Positions 15,140 to 26,507 of a stretch of DNA of 64,000 nucleotides are shown here, one piece after another. The stretch comes from Hoeflea ulvae. Lineage in GTDB: Bacteria > Pseudomonadota > Alphaproteobacteria > Rhizobiales > Rhizobiaceae. The DNA lies in NCBI RefSeq assembly GCF_026619435.1, contig NZ_JAOVZQ010000001.1, positions 751,501 to 815,500 on the forward strand. Reading direction: 5' to 3'. A model generated the notes under the pieces. It did no database searches. It saw only the letters and a program-made list of their open reading frames with translations, and was not told where the DNA came from. Made by a program: the position numbers and the translations under genes. How positions within the stretch are numbered: position 1 is the stretch's first letter; each line of letters begins with the position of its first letter.

Positions 15140-15688
15140 TCACACCAGTACAATCAGATAGGAGGCCGGCTGGTCTCCGGTTTGAAACCGCGACGACCCG
15201 TAAAGCTGATAACGCAGGCAATCGCCGGCCTCGAGCACATGGATCTCGTCGCCCAGCGTCACCGCCAGCACGCCCGACAGCATCACCAGATGATGTTCAT
15301 GGCCCTCCACCGACGGCGCCTCATAGGAGATTTTCCGGTCAGGTCCGAGCTCGCAGGCCACCACTTCCGCCGACAGCCCGCCGCTTGGCGGCGACACCAG
15401 CCGCCGCGAAAATCCGTGCTCCGTGTCCTCCCACAGCGCCTGCTCGTCCCGCCTGACAAGCGCGGCAAAAGGCGTCTCCACCGGCGCCAGCAATTGCGAG
15501 ATGCTCATCTGGAACGCCGACGACAGGCTGCCCAGCGTTTCCGCCGTCGGGCTGACCTCGGTGTTCTCGATCCGCGACAGCGTCGAGCGGCTTACCGCGC
15601 TCTTGTCGGCCAGTTCCTGCAACGACCAGCCGCGCGCCATCCGCACCTGCTTGATCCGCCCGGCCAGCCTTTCGTTGAGATCGTTCAT
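15140..15688 (-). CDS. XRE-family regulator with C-terminal cupin domain
   Basis: A 182-residue regulator. Residues 10-65 are an XRE helix-turn-helix (IKQVRMARGWSLQELADKSAVSRSTLSRIENTEVSPTAETLGSL) and residues about 105-180 a single cupin (EGHEHHLVMLSGVLAVTLGDEIHVLEAGDCLRY) that would bind a small ligand. It is first in a two-gene unit with the GNAT gene. The palindrome TGAGAT-ATC-ATCTCA 16 bases upstream of the start is its likely operator for autoregulation. Confidence 0.92.
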   Translation of the reverse strand: MNDLNERLAGRIKQVRMARGWSLQELADKSAVSRSTLSRIENTEVSPTAETLGSLSSAFQMSISQLLAPVETPFAALVRRDEQALWEDTEHGFSRRLVSPPSGGLSAEVVACELGPDRKISYEAPSVEGHEHHLVMLSGVLAVTLGDEIHVLEAGDCLRYQLYGSSRFQTGDQPASYLIVLV

Positions 15689-15703
15689 CCGGATTCCCTC
15701 AAA

Positions 15704-15718
15704 TGAGATATCATCTCA
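15704..15718. promoter_or_regulatory. Palindromic operator of the XRE-cupin gene
   Basis: Perfect 6-base arms TGAGAT and ATCTCA with a 3-base centre, 16 bases upstream of the regulator start codon, consistent with autorepression. Confidence 0.55.
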
Positions 15719-15789
15719 CATAAGGGATAATCGCACGCGGTCCAGCCGTCAAGCCCGGCCGCGCAGGGGCTCGGACCCGGCTGTCCGGG

Positions 15790-16824
15790 TCACGCCAGCA
15801 TCTGGAAGACGATCCCCGACACGATCGCGCCCGATACCCCGAGCCCGAGATAGGCGGCAAACACCGGTTTCCTGACCAGCGACCACACCGCCGCCATTGC
15901 AGGCACCGAACTCACAGCACCGGCGATCATGAACGACATTGCCGCGCCGTTGCTCATGCCCTGCTCCATCAGCCCGGCCAGCAGCGGCGGCGCCACATAG
16001 GAGTTGAGATAGGCCGGCATGCCCACAAGCGCGGCAATGCCGATCGGCACGATGCCTTCGCCGCCGACCAGGCCGGCAATCATCGTTGCAGGAACATAGG
16101 TGACCAGCAGCGCTTCGAGCACATAGGCCAGCGCCAGCCACTTGATCAGGAAGATGCCATTGGCCATGAACTCGGTCCGGAAGGTCTCGCGCCGTTGCGG
16201 CTCCTGCCAGAATTTCCAGGCCGGCCTGCCGGTGAACGGGTCCGGACCGCAGCCGCAGCGCGTTGGCCGGATGGCCTTGAGCGGCTCTGAAAACCAGCCC
16301 GCCCCCATCGCCGCCTTGATGGCAAAACCGCCAAACAGTCCCAGCGCCACGGCGGCCACCGCCTTGCCAATGGCAAAGGGCCAGCCCAGCGCTGCCGCGG
16401 TGATCAGCAGCGTCGGCGGGTCGATCAGCGGCGAGGACAGCCAGAATGCCATCACCGCCGACAGCGGCGCGCCGAGCGCCAGCAGCCCGGCAATGAAGGG
16501 AATCACTTCGCAGGAGCAGAACGGCGCCAGCCCGCCAAACAGCGCCGCCATCAGGATCATCCGGGTTTCCCGGCCCTTGAACGCTTCGGCAATCACCGAT
16601 TCCGCGCCCGCCGCCTTGAGGCCGGCAATCAGCAGCACCGCAAACACGATATAGGGCAGGGTGCTGCCAAGCGCTGCCACGGCGAAGCTGACAATGCTGG
16701 CAAGACGGCCGCCGTCGAGCACGGCCACCGCCAGCAGCATCAGGACGATAAAGGCCCATGGCGTGGCCAGCCAGGCCCGGAGGTCGCGGCCGCCCGGACG
16801 GTCTGTGTCGGTTGCAAGGCTCAT
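15790..16824 (-). CDS. Permease of the YraQ/SO_0444/ArsP superfamily
   Basis: A 344-residue membrane protein with about eight hydrophobic segments in two repeats. Conserved signatures are FCSCEVIPFIAGLLALGAPLS in the first repeat, followed by WLSSPLIDPPTLLITAAALGW, and MPAYLNSYVAPPLLAGLMEQG in the second. The CGCG loop in the middle (TRCGCGPDP) is also typical. Family members export metal(loid)s or organoarsenicals, but this copy's substrate is not known. Start MSLATDTDRPGG overlaps the stop of the upstream ArsR gene by 4 bases, so the regulator most likely controls it and metal(loid) efflux is plausible. Confidence 0.85.
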   Translation of the reverse strand: MSLATDTDRPGGRDLRAWLATPWAFIVLMLLAVAVLDGGRLASIVSFAVAALGSTLPYIVFAVLLIAGLKAAGAESVIAEAFKGRETRMILMAALFGGLAPFCSCEVIPFIAGLLALGAPLSAVMAFWLSSPLIDPPTLLITAAALGWPFAIGKAVAAVALGLFGGFAIKAAMGAGWFSEPLKAIRPTRCGCGPDPFTGRPAWKFWQEPQRRETFRTEFMANGIFLIKWLALAYVLEALLVTYVPATMIAGLVGGEGIVPIGIAALVGMPAYLNSYVAPPLLAGLMEQGMSNGAAMSFMIAGAVSSVPAMAAVWSLVRKPVFAAYLGLGVSGAIVSGIVFQMLA

Positions 16825-17120
16825 GGCTTTTCTCCCGCTTCGCTGCAGCAATTTTCCAGAATGAACCCGGCCAGCGCGTTCAGATAATCGAAATTCGCCG
16901 TGCTCATGATCACCCGACCCTGCTTGCTCTGGACAATCAGATTGGCGGCGCTGAGAAATTTCAGGTGATGCGCCAGGGTCGAGGCGGCAATTCCGGTGCG
17001 CTCCTGGATGTCGCCGACCCGCAGGCCGGCATTGCCGGCCCGGACCAGTGCCTGCAGCACCTCCAGCCGTGATTCCGACCCCATAGCCGAAAACCCCTGT
17101 GCCGCTTCGATCGTGTTCAT
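16821..17120 (-). CDS. ArsR-family regulator upstream of the permease
   Basis: A 99-residue ArsR repressor: MNTIEAAQGFSAMGSESRLEVLQALVRAG, recognition helix IAASTLAHHLKFLSAANLIVQSKQGRVI. Two adjacent cysteines near the C-terminus (FILENCCSEAG) could bind a soft metal or metalloid, unlike the SRPBCC-partner ArsR at 13 kb. GGAG precedes the start codon. It overlaps the permease gene by 4 bases, forming an operon. A -10-like TATAAC lies about 35 bases upstream, with AACTAGTT next to it as a possible half of an operator. Confidence 0.9.
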   Translation of the reverse strand: MNTIEAAQGFSAMGSESRLEVLQALVRAGNAGLRVGDIQERTGIAASTLAHHLKFLSAANLIVQSKQGRVIMSTANFDYLNALAGFILENCCSEAGEKP

Positions 17121-17308
17121 GCGTCCAGCTCCTTCAATTCAATGAAACTAGTTATATCGAAATGAAATCGAATTCAAGCGGCTTGTGTTGCCCGGCAACC
17201 GGTACAGGAGTTATTCACCATGAACGCAGATCGCTGCAATGCGGCCCTCTGGTCAAATGCTCCTTAAGCAGCATCTGTTATGCCGGAGCTGACATCTGGA
17301 GCGCCGAC

Positions 17309-19097
<1,789 letters not shown>

Positions 19098-19121
19098 TCC
19101 CGCTGAACCCACGCCTGATCA

Positions 19122-19146
19122 CCCGCCGGTGCACCCCACCGGCGGG
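19122..19146 (+). terminator. GC-rich hairpin after the DUF2188-like gene
   Basis: Perfect arms CCCGCCGGT / ACCGGCGGG around a 7-base loop, 24 bases after the stop, followed by ATCTTGC. No clear T run, so a weak or Rho-assisted terminator. The rest of 19098-19412 shows no gene. Confidence 0.5.
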
Positions 19147-19412
19147 ATCTTGCGTGGCCAGACTTCCCTGAGCCGACGCCGCTGTCGCGCGCCGGCTCAG
19201 GGAGCGCGTAACGCGTTCCCGCATTCCTGACCCGCATCTCCGGCAGCGCCCCTCCGCGTGACCGGATCGCCGGTGGTCGTTCCGCGCCTTGCTCCAGATC
19301 AAGGCGCGCTGCCCATGATTGCTCTATCGATCGAGCCATCGCGCCATTTGGCACACCACCGGATCAGGGCCCGGCAGGGCAGTCCGCATCCGGCAAACAG
19401 GGGATGATCGAG

Positions 19413-19898
19413 ATGAAGCCCGCCGCCTATTCACGCCCGCAGATCTGGTTGCACTGGGTCATGGCCGTCCTGATCCTCATGCAGTTTGTTTTGCATGAGC
19501 AGATCGTCGCCGCCTGGGAAGCGCTGGAAAAGGGCCTGGCGCCCGACATCAATCTTGCGGTCCGGTCCCATGTCATCGGCGGTGGCCTGGTTCTGCTGCT
19601 GGTGATCTGGCGGCTAGTTCTGCGGGTCCGGCGCGGCGCCCCGGCGCTGCCGGCGCGCGAGCATCCTGCGCTCAAGGGCCTGGCGCATCTCACCCACTGG
19701 TCGCTCTATGCGCTGATGGTCATCCTGCCGGTCACCGGCCTGGCGACATGGTTTGGCGGCAATGAAACCGCCGATTTCATTCACACAACGCTGAAATTTC
19801 CGCTGATCGCCTTCGTCGTGCTGCACATTGCCGGCGCGCTCTACCAGCAATTTGTCCTGCGCACCGGTCTAATCAGCCGCATGACCCGCCCGGGCTGA
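19413..19898 (+). CDS. Cytochrome b561-type membrane protein
   Basis: A 161-residue inner-membrane haem b protein with four predicted helices. Haem-ligand histidines are expected in SRPQIWLHWVMAVLILMQFVLHEQ, VRSHVIGGGLVLLLVIWR, LTHWSLYALMVILPVTGLATWF and PLIAFVVLHIAGALYQQFV, matching the four conserved histidine-containing helices of the family. It transfers electrons between quinone and periplasmic acceptors. Of two nearby ATGs, the one at 19413 has AGGGG at proper spacing; 19404 is also possible. No partner protein gene is adjacent. Confidence 0.9.
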   Translation: MKPAAYSRPQIWLHWVMAVLILMQFVLHEQIVAAWEALEKGLAPDINLAVRSHVIGGGLVLLLVIWRLVLRVRRGAPALPAREHPALKGLAHLTHWSLYALMVILPVTGLATWFGGNETADFIHTTLKFPLIAFVVLHIAGALYQQFVLRTGLISRMTRPG

Positions 19899-19954
19899 GG
19901 CAGCCCCTCAGCCGCAGCGGGGGAGCGTTGCGCCCGGCACCCGCCGCAGCGGCT

Positions 19955-20995
19955 CTAGAACTCGGTGACAACCGTCACGCCACTACCCTCGAACCGGTCC
20001 ATGCCCATCAGTGCATCGATGGACTGTTCAAGATTGATGGTCCGACCCACCAGCAGTTCCGGCTTCAGCGTCCCGGCCTCGATCATGTCGAGCATCGCGC
20101 CATAGCGGTGCGCCTGCATGCCATGGCTGCCGAGAATTTCCAGCTCGTGGCTGATCACCCGCCCCATCGGCACCGGCGGAAAACTGTCCGCACCCGCCAT
20201 CAGCCCGACCTGGATATGCCTGCCGCGCTTGCGCAGCGAATGGATCGAATTGACGCAAGTGGTTACCGCGCCCAGCGCATCAAGCGACACATGCGCGCCG
20301 CCGCCGCTGATCTCCCGGACGGCTGCCGCCACGTCATCGACCTCGGCCGCATGGATGGTGGCCACAGCCCCCATCTGCCGAGCCAGCGCCAGCTTGTCCT
20401 GCGCAATATCCACCGCCACCACCTGCGCGCCCATCGCCCGCGCGATCATCACCGCCGACAGTCCGACGCCGCCGCAGCCATGCACCGCCACCCATTGCCC
20501 GGCGCTGACCCGGCCCTGGTCGACCACGGCGCGAAACGAGGTCACGAAGCGGCAGCCAAGGCTGGCGGCGGTGGCAAAATCGATCGTCTCGGGCAGCGCC
20601 ACCAGGTTGAGATCGGCGCGGTGGATCGACACATATTCGGCAAACGAGCCCCAATGGGTAAATCCTGGCTGGAACTGGCTGTCACAGACCTGCTGGTGTC
20701 CGGCATGGCACTGGGGGCAATGGCCGCAGCCGCCGACAAACGGCACCGTCACCCGGTCGCCGCGCTTCCAGCGGGTCACCTGGCCGCCCACCGCCGCCAC
20801 GGTTCCCGCCAGCTCATGGCCCGGCACATGCGGCAGCGCGATGTCGGGATCATGCCCGACCCAGCCGTGCCAGTCGCTGCGGCACACCCCCGTGGCCATC
20901 ACCTTGACCACCACGCCATCGGGCTCCGGCGCCGGATCGGCGAGGCGGGCGATTTTCGGCGGCTGGGAAAAGGCTTCGTAGAGAACGGCTTTCAT
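19955..20995 (-). CDS. Zinc-dependent alcohol dehydrogenase (MDR family)
   Basis: A 346-residue medium-chain dehydrogenase. Catalytic zinc ligands are in [10 protein letters not shown] (Cys38) and GHELAGTV (His/Glu about 60); the structural zinc lobe has four cysteines in [15 protein letters not shown]. The NAD(P)-binding Rossmann motif is [26 protein letters not shown]. The acidic residue at the end of strand 2 suggests NAD+ preference. Substrate is uncertain; proteins of this layout are annotated as alcohol or sorbitol-type dehydrogenases. It stands alone. Confidence 0.92.
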   Translation of the reverse strand: MKAVLYEAFSQPPKIARLADPAPEPDGVVVKVMATGVCRSDWHGWVGHDPDIALPHVPGHELAGTVAAVGGQVTRWKRGDRVTVPFVGGCGHCPQCHAGHQQVCDSQFQPGFTHWGSFAEYVSIHRADLNLVALPETIDFATAASLGCRFVTSFRAVVDQGRVSAGQWVAVHGCGGVGLSAVMIARAMGAQVVAVDIAQDKLALARQMGAVATIHAAEVDDVAAAVREISGGGAHVSLDALGAVTTCVNSIHSLRKRGRHIQVGLMAGADSFPPVPMGRVISHELEILGSHGMQAHRYGAMLDMIEAGTLKPELLVGRTINLEQSIDALMGMDRFEGSGVTVVTEF

Positions 20996-21091
20996 GGCGG
21001 CATCCCGGAATGGCTGTGATCAACGCAGCCTTACACCGCCGCTGCCGCTTTGGAAATCGTCCGGCGGGAAATCCGCGGCCCTCGTGCGGCT

Positions 21092-21808
21092 TCAGTTCAT
21101 CTTGCCGATCAGCCGCTCATACTCGCGTTCGGGCGTGCCATAGGCGTCGCGGGCAAAGGATTCCAGCGCCTGCCGGTCGCGCACGATGATCAGCCCGCGC
21201 TCGGCCCGGATCAGCAGATTGCCTTCCAGCACATGCAGCGCCGTGGTCACCGATGGCCGCCGCACCGCCAGCATGATCGACAGGAATTCATGGGTCAGCG
21301 AAATGTCGTTGCCGTCGGTGCGGTCGTGGCACATCAGGATCCAGCGGGCCAGCCGCTCGTCGATCTGATGCACCGCATTGGACAGCGCCGTATAGGCCGA
21401 CTGCACCGCCTGGGCCTGCGCGTAGCGGCCCATCAGCGTCTTGAGCGTATTGCTCTCGTCAATCGCCGCCACAAGCGCGGCGCTGCGGATCCGGTAGGCG
21501 CTGCCGGCCACCTGCATGAAGGTCGAAAAGGGGTCGGTATCCGCCTTCAGCGCGGTCGCGATCGGGGTCATGCCCTCGCGGCCGAAAATGCCGATCTCGG
21601 CGCTGTGGCCCTCCGGCGACGGCGCCACGATCGAGCCGATGCCCGATTCGAGGAAATAGCTGTATTCGGCGAGCATATTGGGCTGCGAGAAGGCATGGCG
21701 CCAGGGCAGCTCGACAAATTCCAGATGCGGCGCAATGCGCGCGAAATCCTCCGCCGAAACATGCGCCAGAAGTCTGTTGCGAACCTGGGTTTGCTGGATT
21801 TGGGGCAA
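21092..21808 (-). CDS. Crp/Fnr-family transcriptional regulator
   Basis: A 238-residue regulator with an N-terminal cyclic-nucleotide-binding-like beta barrel (QVRNRLLAHVSAEDFARIAPHLEFVELPWR...GEGM-type GREGMTPIATAL) and a C-terminal helix-turn-helix (LTHEFLSIMLAVRRPSVTTALHVLEGNLLI). The FNR-type cysteine cluster is absent. The TTG start at 21808 is preferred because GAGG lies 7 bases upstream and the protein then begins right at the family N-terminus; an ATG 31 codons upstream would add a basic tail running into the divergent intergenic region. It is divergent from a lone receiver gene, a pairing worth noting. Confidence 0.8.
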   Translation of the reverse strand: MPQIQQTQVRNRLLAHVSAEDFARIAPHLEFVELPWRHAFSQPNMLAEYSYFLESGIGSIVAPSPEGHSAEIGIFGREGMTPIATALKADTDPFSTFMQVAGSAYRIRSAALVAAIDESNTLKTLMGRYAQAQAVQSAYTALSNAVHQIDERLARWILMCHDRTDGNDISLTHEFLSIMLAVRRPSVTTALHVLEGNLLIRAERGLIIVRDRQALESFARDAYGTPEREYERLIGKMN

Positions 21809-22016
21809 TGCTCGTCCTCGTGAGGAAAGAGCAAAGGTGACTCCCAAGCGCGCGCAGAATAGCGAGCGATGACGTCGACCTACTCTCAAAAGATGTCCCA
21901 TTTATGGTGATAAAAAACTCGGTACAACCCACGGGCGCCCCTTGGTACGGCAGCGGACCGAAATCCTGCCGATGCGGAATAAGCGTAGGATATCCGTGTT
22001 TTAAACCCGAGACACG

Positions 22017-22412
22017 ATGATGCATCACCACACGGGTCCGATCCTGATCCTGGAAGACCAGCCGCTGATCGCGCTCGACCTCGAGCAGCAGCTTGCGGCC
22101 GCGGGTTTCGACAACCTGACGCTGCTGACCTCCGGGGCCCAGGCCGAGGCCTGGCTCGGGCTGCACCGGCCCGATGCAGCGATCATCGACATCGCCCTGT
22201 GCGATGGTGACTGCACCGATGTCGCCCGCACCCTCCTGGTCCGCACCATCCCCTTCATCGTCCATTCCGGCAGCCCCGGGGATGGCGCCGATCCGGTGTT
22301 CGGACACGGCCGCTGGGTCGGCAAGCCGGCCCGTCCCGGCTATCTGGTCACCGAGCTGCAGATCGCGCTTGCCGCCTCCTGCGCCGCCCGCGTCGATTGC
22401 GACGGCAACTGA
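22017..22412 (+). CDS. Stand-alone response regulator receiver (CheY-like)
   Basis: A 131-residue receiver domain with no output domain. The acidic pair is in ILILEDQPLIALDLEQQL, the phosphorylatable Asp in PDAAIIDIALCDGD, a Ser replaces the usual Thr in FIVHSGSP and the Lys is in WVGKPARPGYLVTELQIAL. The usual layout is kept, so phosphorylation is possible. No sensor kinase is adjacent; the hybrid kinase at 60.9-63.2 kb is a distant candidate only. It is divergent from the Crp/Fnr gene and has an N-terminal His-rich start (MMHHHTG). Confidence 0.88.
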   Translation: MMHHHTGPILILEDQPLIALDLEQQLAAAGFDNLTLLTSGAQAEAWLGLHRPDAAIIDIALCDGDCTDVARTLLVRTIPFIVHSGSPGDGADPVFGHGRWVGKPARPGYLVTELQIALAASCAARVDCDGN

Positions 22413-22577
22413 GCCACTGCAGTCGCACGCTTTTTTGCGGAACCGCGGCGGCTTGAGCGCGTTTCCTCCCTGATCCGCGATCCCGCCCCTTCGCCACCGC
22501 TCCGTTGCGACCGGCGGCAGGGCCCGCTTCGGATCTGCCTTTGAGACAGCATCCCACCCCAGCCAAGGCCTGACCCC

Positions 22578-24305
22578 GTGACCCCAGTTAAACTCGCCAT
22601 CATCGGCGCCGGCCCCACCACCGTCTATCTGCTCAAGCATCTGATCGGCCGCGGCCAAAAGCTCGACATCGCCATCTATGAGGCGAGCCCCGAGGCCGGC
22701 AAGGGCATGCCCTATCGCGAGGACATCAACGCCGATTACATGCTCTGCAACGCCTTCAGCCGCGAGATCCCCGAACTCACCCGCCAGCTGATCGACTGGC
22801 TCGAAACCCGCCCGAAATACGAGCTCAGCGAATGGGAGCTCTCCGAGCACGACATCAGCGCCCGCGCCTTCTACCCCCGCGTGCTGATCGGCGAATTTTT
22901 GCACGACGAGTTCCACGCGCTGATCGACCATGCCCGCGCCACAGGCCACAAGATCACCCTGCACACCTCCACCCCGGTCACCGACATCGATGTCACGGCC
23001 ACGCCGGGCCAGGCGCTGCTGCTCACCCGCGATGCCGCAGCCGACGCGCTGTTTGACGCCGTCATCATCGCCACCGGCCATTCCTGGCCAAAATCCCCGC
23101 ATATCGATCAGGCCGATCTGCTCTCGCCCTGGCCCGCCACCCGGCTCGAAAGCCTCGAGGCCGGGCATATCGGCATTTTAGGCTCGTCGCTCTCGGCCAT
23201 CGATGTCGTCGCAGCCCTTGGCCACGCCCACGGCACATTTGACGAATCCGGCGATCATGTCCGCTGGACCCCCAATGACGCGGCAAGCGGCTTGCGCATC
23301 ACCATGGTCTCGCGCATGGGCATCATGCCCGAGGGCGATTTCTACTATCCCTTCCCCTACCAGCCGCTCGCCTGCATCACCCAGGCCGCCGTCAGCCGCG
23401 AAATCGAGCGCGGCAGCGACGGCCTGCTCGCTCGCGTCTTTGATCTGCTCTGCCAGGAGCTCGATCACGCCGACCCCGCCTATCTCGAAAATCTCGGCCC
23501 CGAGGCCCGCACCATCCCCGGCTTCAGCCAGGCCTATTTCCGCCACCGCCAACAGCTTGGCGGGCTCGAGGCTGTCGAGCGCGATTTTGCCAAAACCCGG
23601 CAATCGATGCGCAAGCGCCAGACCATTGCCCACCGCTATGCGCTGCTGCGCGGCCACGAGAATTTCGACGCCATCCTGCGCCGTCTTGATGAGGCCGACT
23701 GGAAACTGTTTCACGACGAGCTGATGCCGGTCTTTGCCGATTGCTACGCCGCAGTGCCGCATCTCTCGCTCAGCCGCATCATCGCCCTGCACCAGGCAGG
23801 CATCCTCACCCTCGTCGCCACCGGCGACGACGCCACATTCGAAAACACTGGCGAAACCGCCCCCGCCCAGCCCGAAACCGCCTTCGGCGGCCCTGCTGGC
23901 GAGCCCGAAACTGCCCAAAACACCTCAGGCGTCACCCCCGCCAAATCTGAAACAGCCAAGGCCGCCGCCGCCACCAAAACACCCGACGCCAAAACGCCTG
24001 ACGCCATCCCCGGACCGGTAAAAGTCACAACCCCCGACGCCACCCATCATTTCGACATCATGATCGACGCCCGCGGCCAGCCCGCAGCCAGCCTCGACGA
24101 CCTGCCCTTCACCACCCTGACCCGGACGCTCACCCCCCAAACCCTGCGCGCCCCCTTCAGGCTCGACCTCGAAACCCAAAACCCCGCAAAGATCTACTGC
24201 CTCGCCATGCCCCAACTCCTCGACCGCCACCCGTTCGCGCAAGGGCTGGTCAATGTCGCGGAACTGGCGGAGGTGGTGGCTGGGGATGTCTGTGGGGAGG
24301 GGTGA
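22578..24305 (+). CDS. Large FAD/NAD(P)-binding oxidoreductase
   Basis: A 575-residue flavoprotein of the FAD-NAD(P)-binding type. The N-terminal Rossmann motif is VKLAIIGAGPTTVYLLKHLIG (GxGPxx), followed by EASPEAGKGMPYRED and, near residue 190, VIIATGHSWPKSP; a second dinucleotide element is HIGILGSSLSAIDVVAAL. A segment of about 60 residues near 425-485 is low-complexity and rich in Ala, Pro, Thr, Lys and Glu, and looks inserted between conserved parts. GTG is used as start. Reaction and substrate are unknown. Downstream DNA becomes AT-rich at once. Confidence 0.8.
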   Translation: MTPVKLAIIGAGPTTVYLLKHLIGRGQKLDIAIYEASPEAGKGMPYREDINADYMLCNAFSREIPELTRQLIDWLETRPKYELSEWELSEHDISARAFYPRVLIGEFLHDEFHALIDHARATGHKITLHTSTPVTDIDVTATPGQALLLTRDAAADALFDAVIIATGHSWPKSPHIDQADLLSPWPATRLESLEAGHIGILGSSLSAIDVVAALGHAHGTFDESGDHVRWTPNDAASGLRITMVSRMGIMPEGDFYYPFPYQPLACITQAAVSREIERGSDGLLARVFDLLCQELDHADPAYLENLGPEARTIPGFSQAYFRHRQQLGGLEAVERDFAKTRQSMRKRQTIAHRYALLRGHENFDAILRRLDEADWKLFHDELMPVFADCYAAVPHLSLSRIIALHQAGILTLVATGDDATFENTGETAPAQPETAFGGPAGEPETAQNTSGVTPAKSETAKAAAATKTPDAKTPDAIPGPVKVTTPDATHHFDIMIDARGQPAASLDDLPFTTLTRTLTPQTLRAPFRLDLETQNPAKIYCLAMPQLLDRHPFAQGLVNVAELAEVVAGDVCGEG

Positions 24306-24668
24306 GGGGGCTTTGGTTAAGTAACCCTGGGCGCGGAACGGTATTTGGCACCTTCTGATTAACGACAACAATGCGCTTCCGATTAGACCTTCAACTTTTT
24401 ACTAGGCAATTCTGAAAAGCAGTAATTCGATCAAAAAATTCGGGGATAACAGGAGGCAACCCTATTCGCATTCCTGGGAATTAATTGCGTTACTCTCCGG
24501 GTGCGTTTCAGGTGCCATACGAAAAAATTGAAATATAACTCATCAGGCGGCCGCTTTTGTATGCAAATCGGGATAGTTGTGTGCCCGTGAAAATAGCATT
24601 TTGTGTTTACATAATCGGATGGTTGCATGACAATGTTCTAAGACAGAATCAATGAGCGGGGACGATTT
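24306..24668. other. AT-rich leader of the Z1 island
   Basis: A 363-base stretch with no convincing gene, where composition switches from GC-rich to visibly AT-rich. It should hold the promoter of the Z1-methyltransferase operon; GGGGA lies about 8 bases before the Z1 start codon, but no clear -35/-10 pair was assigned. A possible 65-codon frame on the other strand (24431-24628) has no recognisable features. No tRNA or att-like repeat was spotted at this edge. Confidence 0.5.
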
Positions 24669-26507
24669 ATGGATTGGGCGTCGATTGTCGGTGATATCGG
24701 AGGACAGCAATATCAAAGCCGTCTCGAAAAACTTAACGCCAATAAGATTGATACTCGTTCAATTGAAGATACCGTTGAGAAGACTATCACGAACCTTCAG
24801 ACAAGCGGATGTCGCTCTTTTGTAGTCTTCGGCGAGCCGCAAAGTGGCAAGACCGAAATGATGATTGCGCTGAACGCGCGCTTGTTGGACGAGGGTGCGG
24901 GAGTAATTGTCAACCTTCTTACAGATAGCATTGATCTTCTTGATCAAAGCCTTTCACGCTTCCGAGCATCCGGCCTAAGCCCGTCGCCAAAGCAATTTAG
25001 TGAGCTTCCGCATAATGCGAAGGATCTTGGGAAGAAGAAATGGGTCATTTTCTCAAAGAAGAACGCACGGGATCTTGAGAAATTAATTACACTTCTTCGT
25101 GCGCGGAATGATATAATCGTTATTGATGACGAGGCGGACTTCGCTTCTCCAAATGCAAAAATTAACAATAACGATAAGACAACAATTAACCGCCTTATTC
25201 ATGATCTCATTGGTAAAGAAGGTCAATATATTGGAGTTACTGCAACGCCTGCTCGCCTAAATTTAAATAACACATTCGAGAATGACAGTGAGTTGTGGGT
25301 AGATTTTCTTCCGCATCCTTATTACGTAGGTCAAGATTACTTCTTTCCAACGGATGGACTGGTGAGTTATCGGTTGCATACATTTAACGCTCATGAAGGA
25401 TCAGAGCGATCTGAACTGAAAAACGCAATCCTCCATTTTCTCTGCGGTGTCGCTGAGCAACACCAACGGGGACATAACCAAAATTTCACTATGCTTGTCC
25501 ACGCCAGCGGTAAAAAGGACGAACACGAGAACGACATTGGTGTAATTGAAAAAACAATTAACACATTGGCGGACCCCAACCATTCTGGTTTTAAGAATAT
25601 CGTTGCAAAACTCGAAAAGATAGCTCCTGAATACTCGGCGACTCATCCAAAGTTGATCGTAGAGTTTGTCTTGCGAAATATCGACCGTCACGCGATTATA
25701 GAGATCAACTCCAAGGGAAGGAGCGGAAAGGTATCGGATATCGCGAAGCCAACAAGCCTTTTTTCTTTCGGCGCAGGAGGCAATATTATTTCTAGGGGAG
25801 TCACGTTTGACAATCTCCTATCTATGTATTTTACGCGCGCTGTTAAAGGTAAATTCTCTCAAGATACTTATATTCAACGGGCTCGGATGTTCGGTTCGCG
25901 TGAAGATTATAAGGAATACTTCCAGCTTTGGATTCCAGATGAGCTTCTTGCAAATTGGAGCAAATGTTTCGCGTTCCACAAACTGGCAATTCAGGCGATG
26001 AGAAGCAAGGCTGGGGCGCCAGTCTGGTTGGCCGATCACAAAACGACACCAACTGCAGCAAACTCCATCGACAAATCTACTGTGGATTTCGAAGGTGGAG
26101 AAATGTCTTTTGGGCTCTTCGCTTTTGACAAATCGAAATACGACGACTTGATGGGAAGGAACGGCAGGACTAACGAAGTGATGCTGGACGCTATCCGCGC
26201 CGAGATGGGAGAAAGCGAATTCCCAGATTATTTATTCGATTACCTGAGACACGACTTGAAAGCTGCCCGAGCCTCGATATCCTTTCATCCGTCTAGCGGC
26301 TTTGGTGTTGCAGCGAAAACCTACACGAACGAAGAGATCGAAAGTATCCGCCGTAAGAAAGGTATATTCGCGACGAACGAATTTGGTCGAAGCGAAATCC
26401 CCACGGCAAAACACCACCTCAAAATTTTCACAAATAATCGTGGCAAAGCCCGCTTGTTTTACAAAATCAACGGGAATGCCGTAAAATTCGTTCAAAATAA
26501 AAAATGA
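24669..26507 (+). CDS. Z1-domain superfamily 2 helicase-like ATPase
   Basis: A 612-residue protein. Walker A is GEPQSGKT (55-62), Walker B is VIDDEAD (151-157), and motif III-like TATPAR follows at 191-196, all as in SF2 helicases. The Z1 signature lies at about 371-415: GGNIISRGVTFDNLLSMYFTR then QDTYIQRARMFGSREDY, with conserved glycine, Arg finger candidates and RARMFG. Z1 domains are known from restriction-modification-like and MutL/HSP90-type ATPase defence operons. The C-terminal 180 residues have no recognised domain. It is the first gene of a three-gene operon; its stop overlaps the next start by 4 bases. Codon use is AT-rich, unlike neighbours, indicating transfer. Confidence 0.88.
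   Translation: MDWASIVGDIGGQQYQSRLEKLNANKIDTRSIEDTVEKTITNLQTSGCRSFVVFGEPQSGKTEMMIALNARLLDEGAGVIVNLLTDSIDLLDQSLSRFRASGLSPSPKQFSELPHNAKDLGKKKWVIFSKKNARDLEKLITLLRARNDIIVIDDEADFASPNAKINNNDKTTINRLIHDLIGKEGQYIGVTATPARLNLNNTFENDSELWVDFLPHPYYVGQDYFFPTDGLVSYRLHTFNAHEGSERSELKNAILHFLCGVAEQHQRGHNQNFTMLVHASGKKDEHENDIGVIEKTINTLADPNHSGFKNIVAKLEKIAPEYSATHPKLIVEFVLRNIDRHAIIEINSKGRSGKVSDIAKPTSLFSFGAGGNIISRGVTFDNLLSMYFTRAVKGKFSQDTYIQRARMFGSREDYKEYFQLWIPDELLANWSKCFAFHKLAIQAMRSKAGAPVWLADHKTTPTAANSIDKSTVDFEGGEMSFGLFAFDKSKYDDLMGRNGRTNEVMLDAIRAEMGESEFPDYLFDYLRHDLKAARASISFHPSSGFGVAAKTYTNEEIESIRRKKGIFATNEFGRSEIPTAKHHLKIFTNNRGKARLFYKINGNAVKFVQNKK

Noticed and set aside
24431..24628. 65-codon frame on the minus strand upstream of the Z1 gene
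   Set aside because: No recognisable domain, no clear ribosome-binding site and it would overlap the likely promoter region; too weak to list as a gene.
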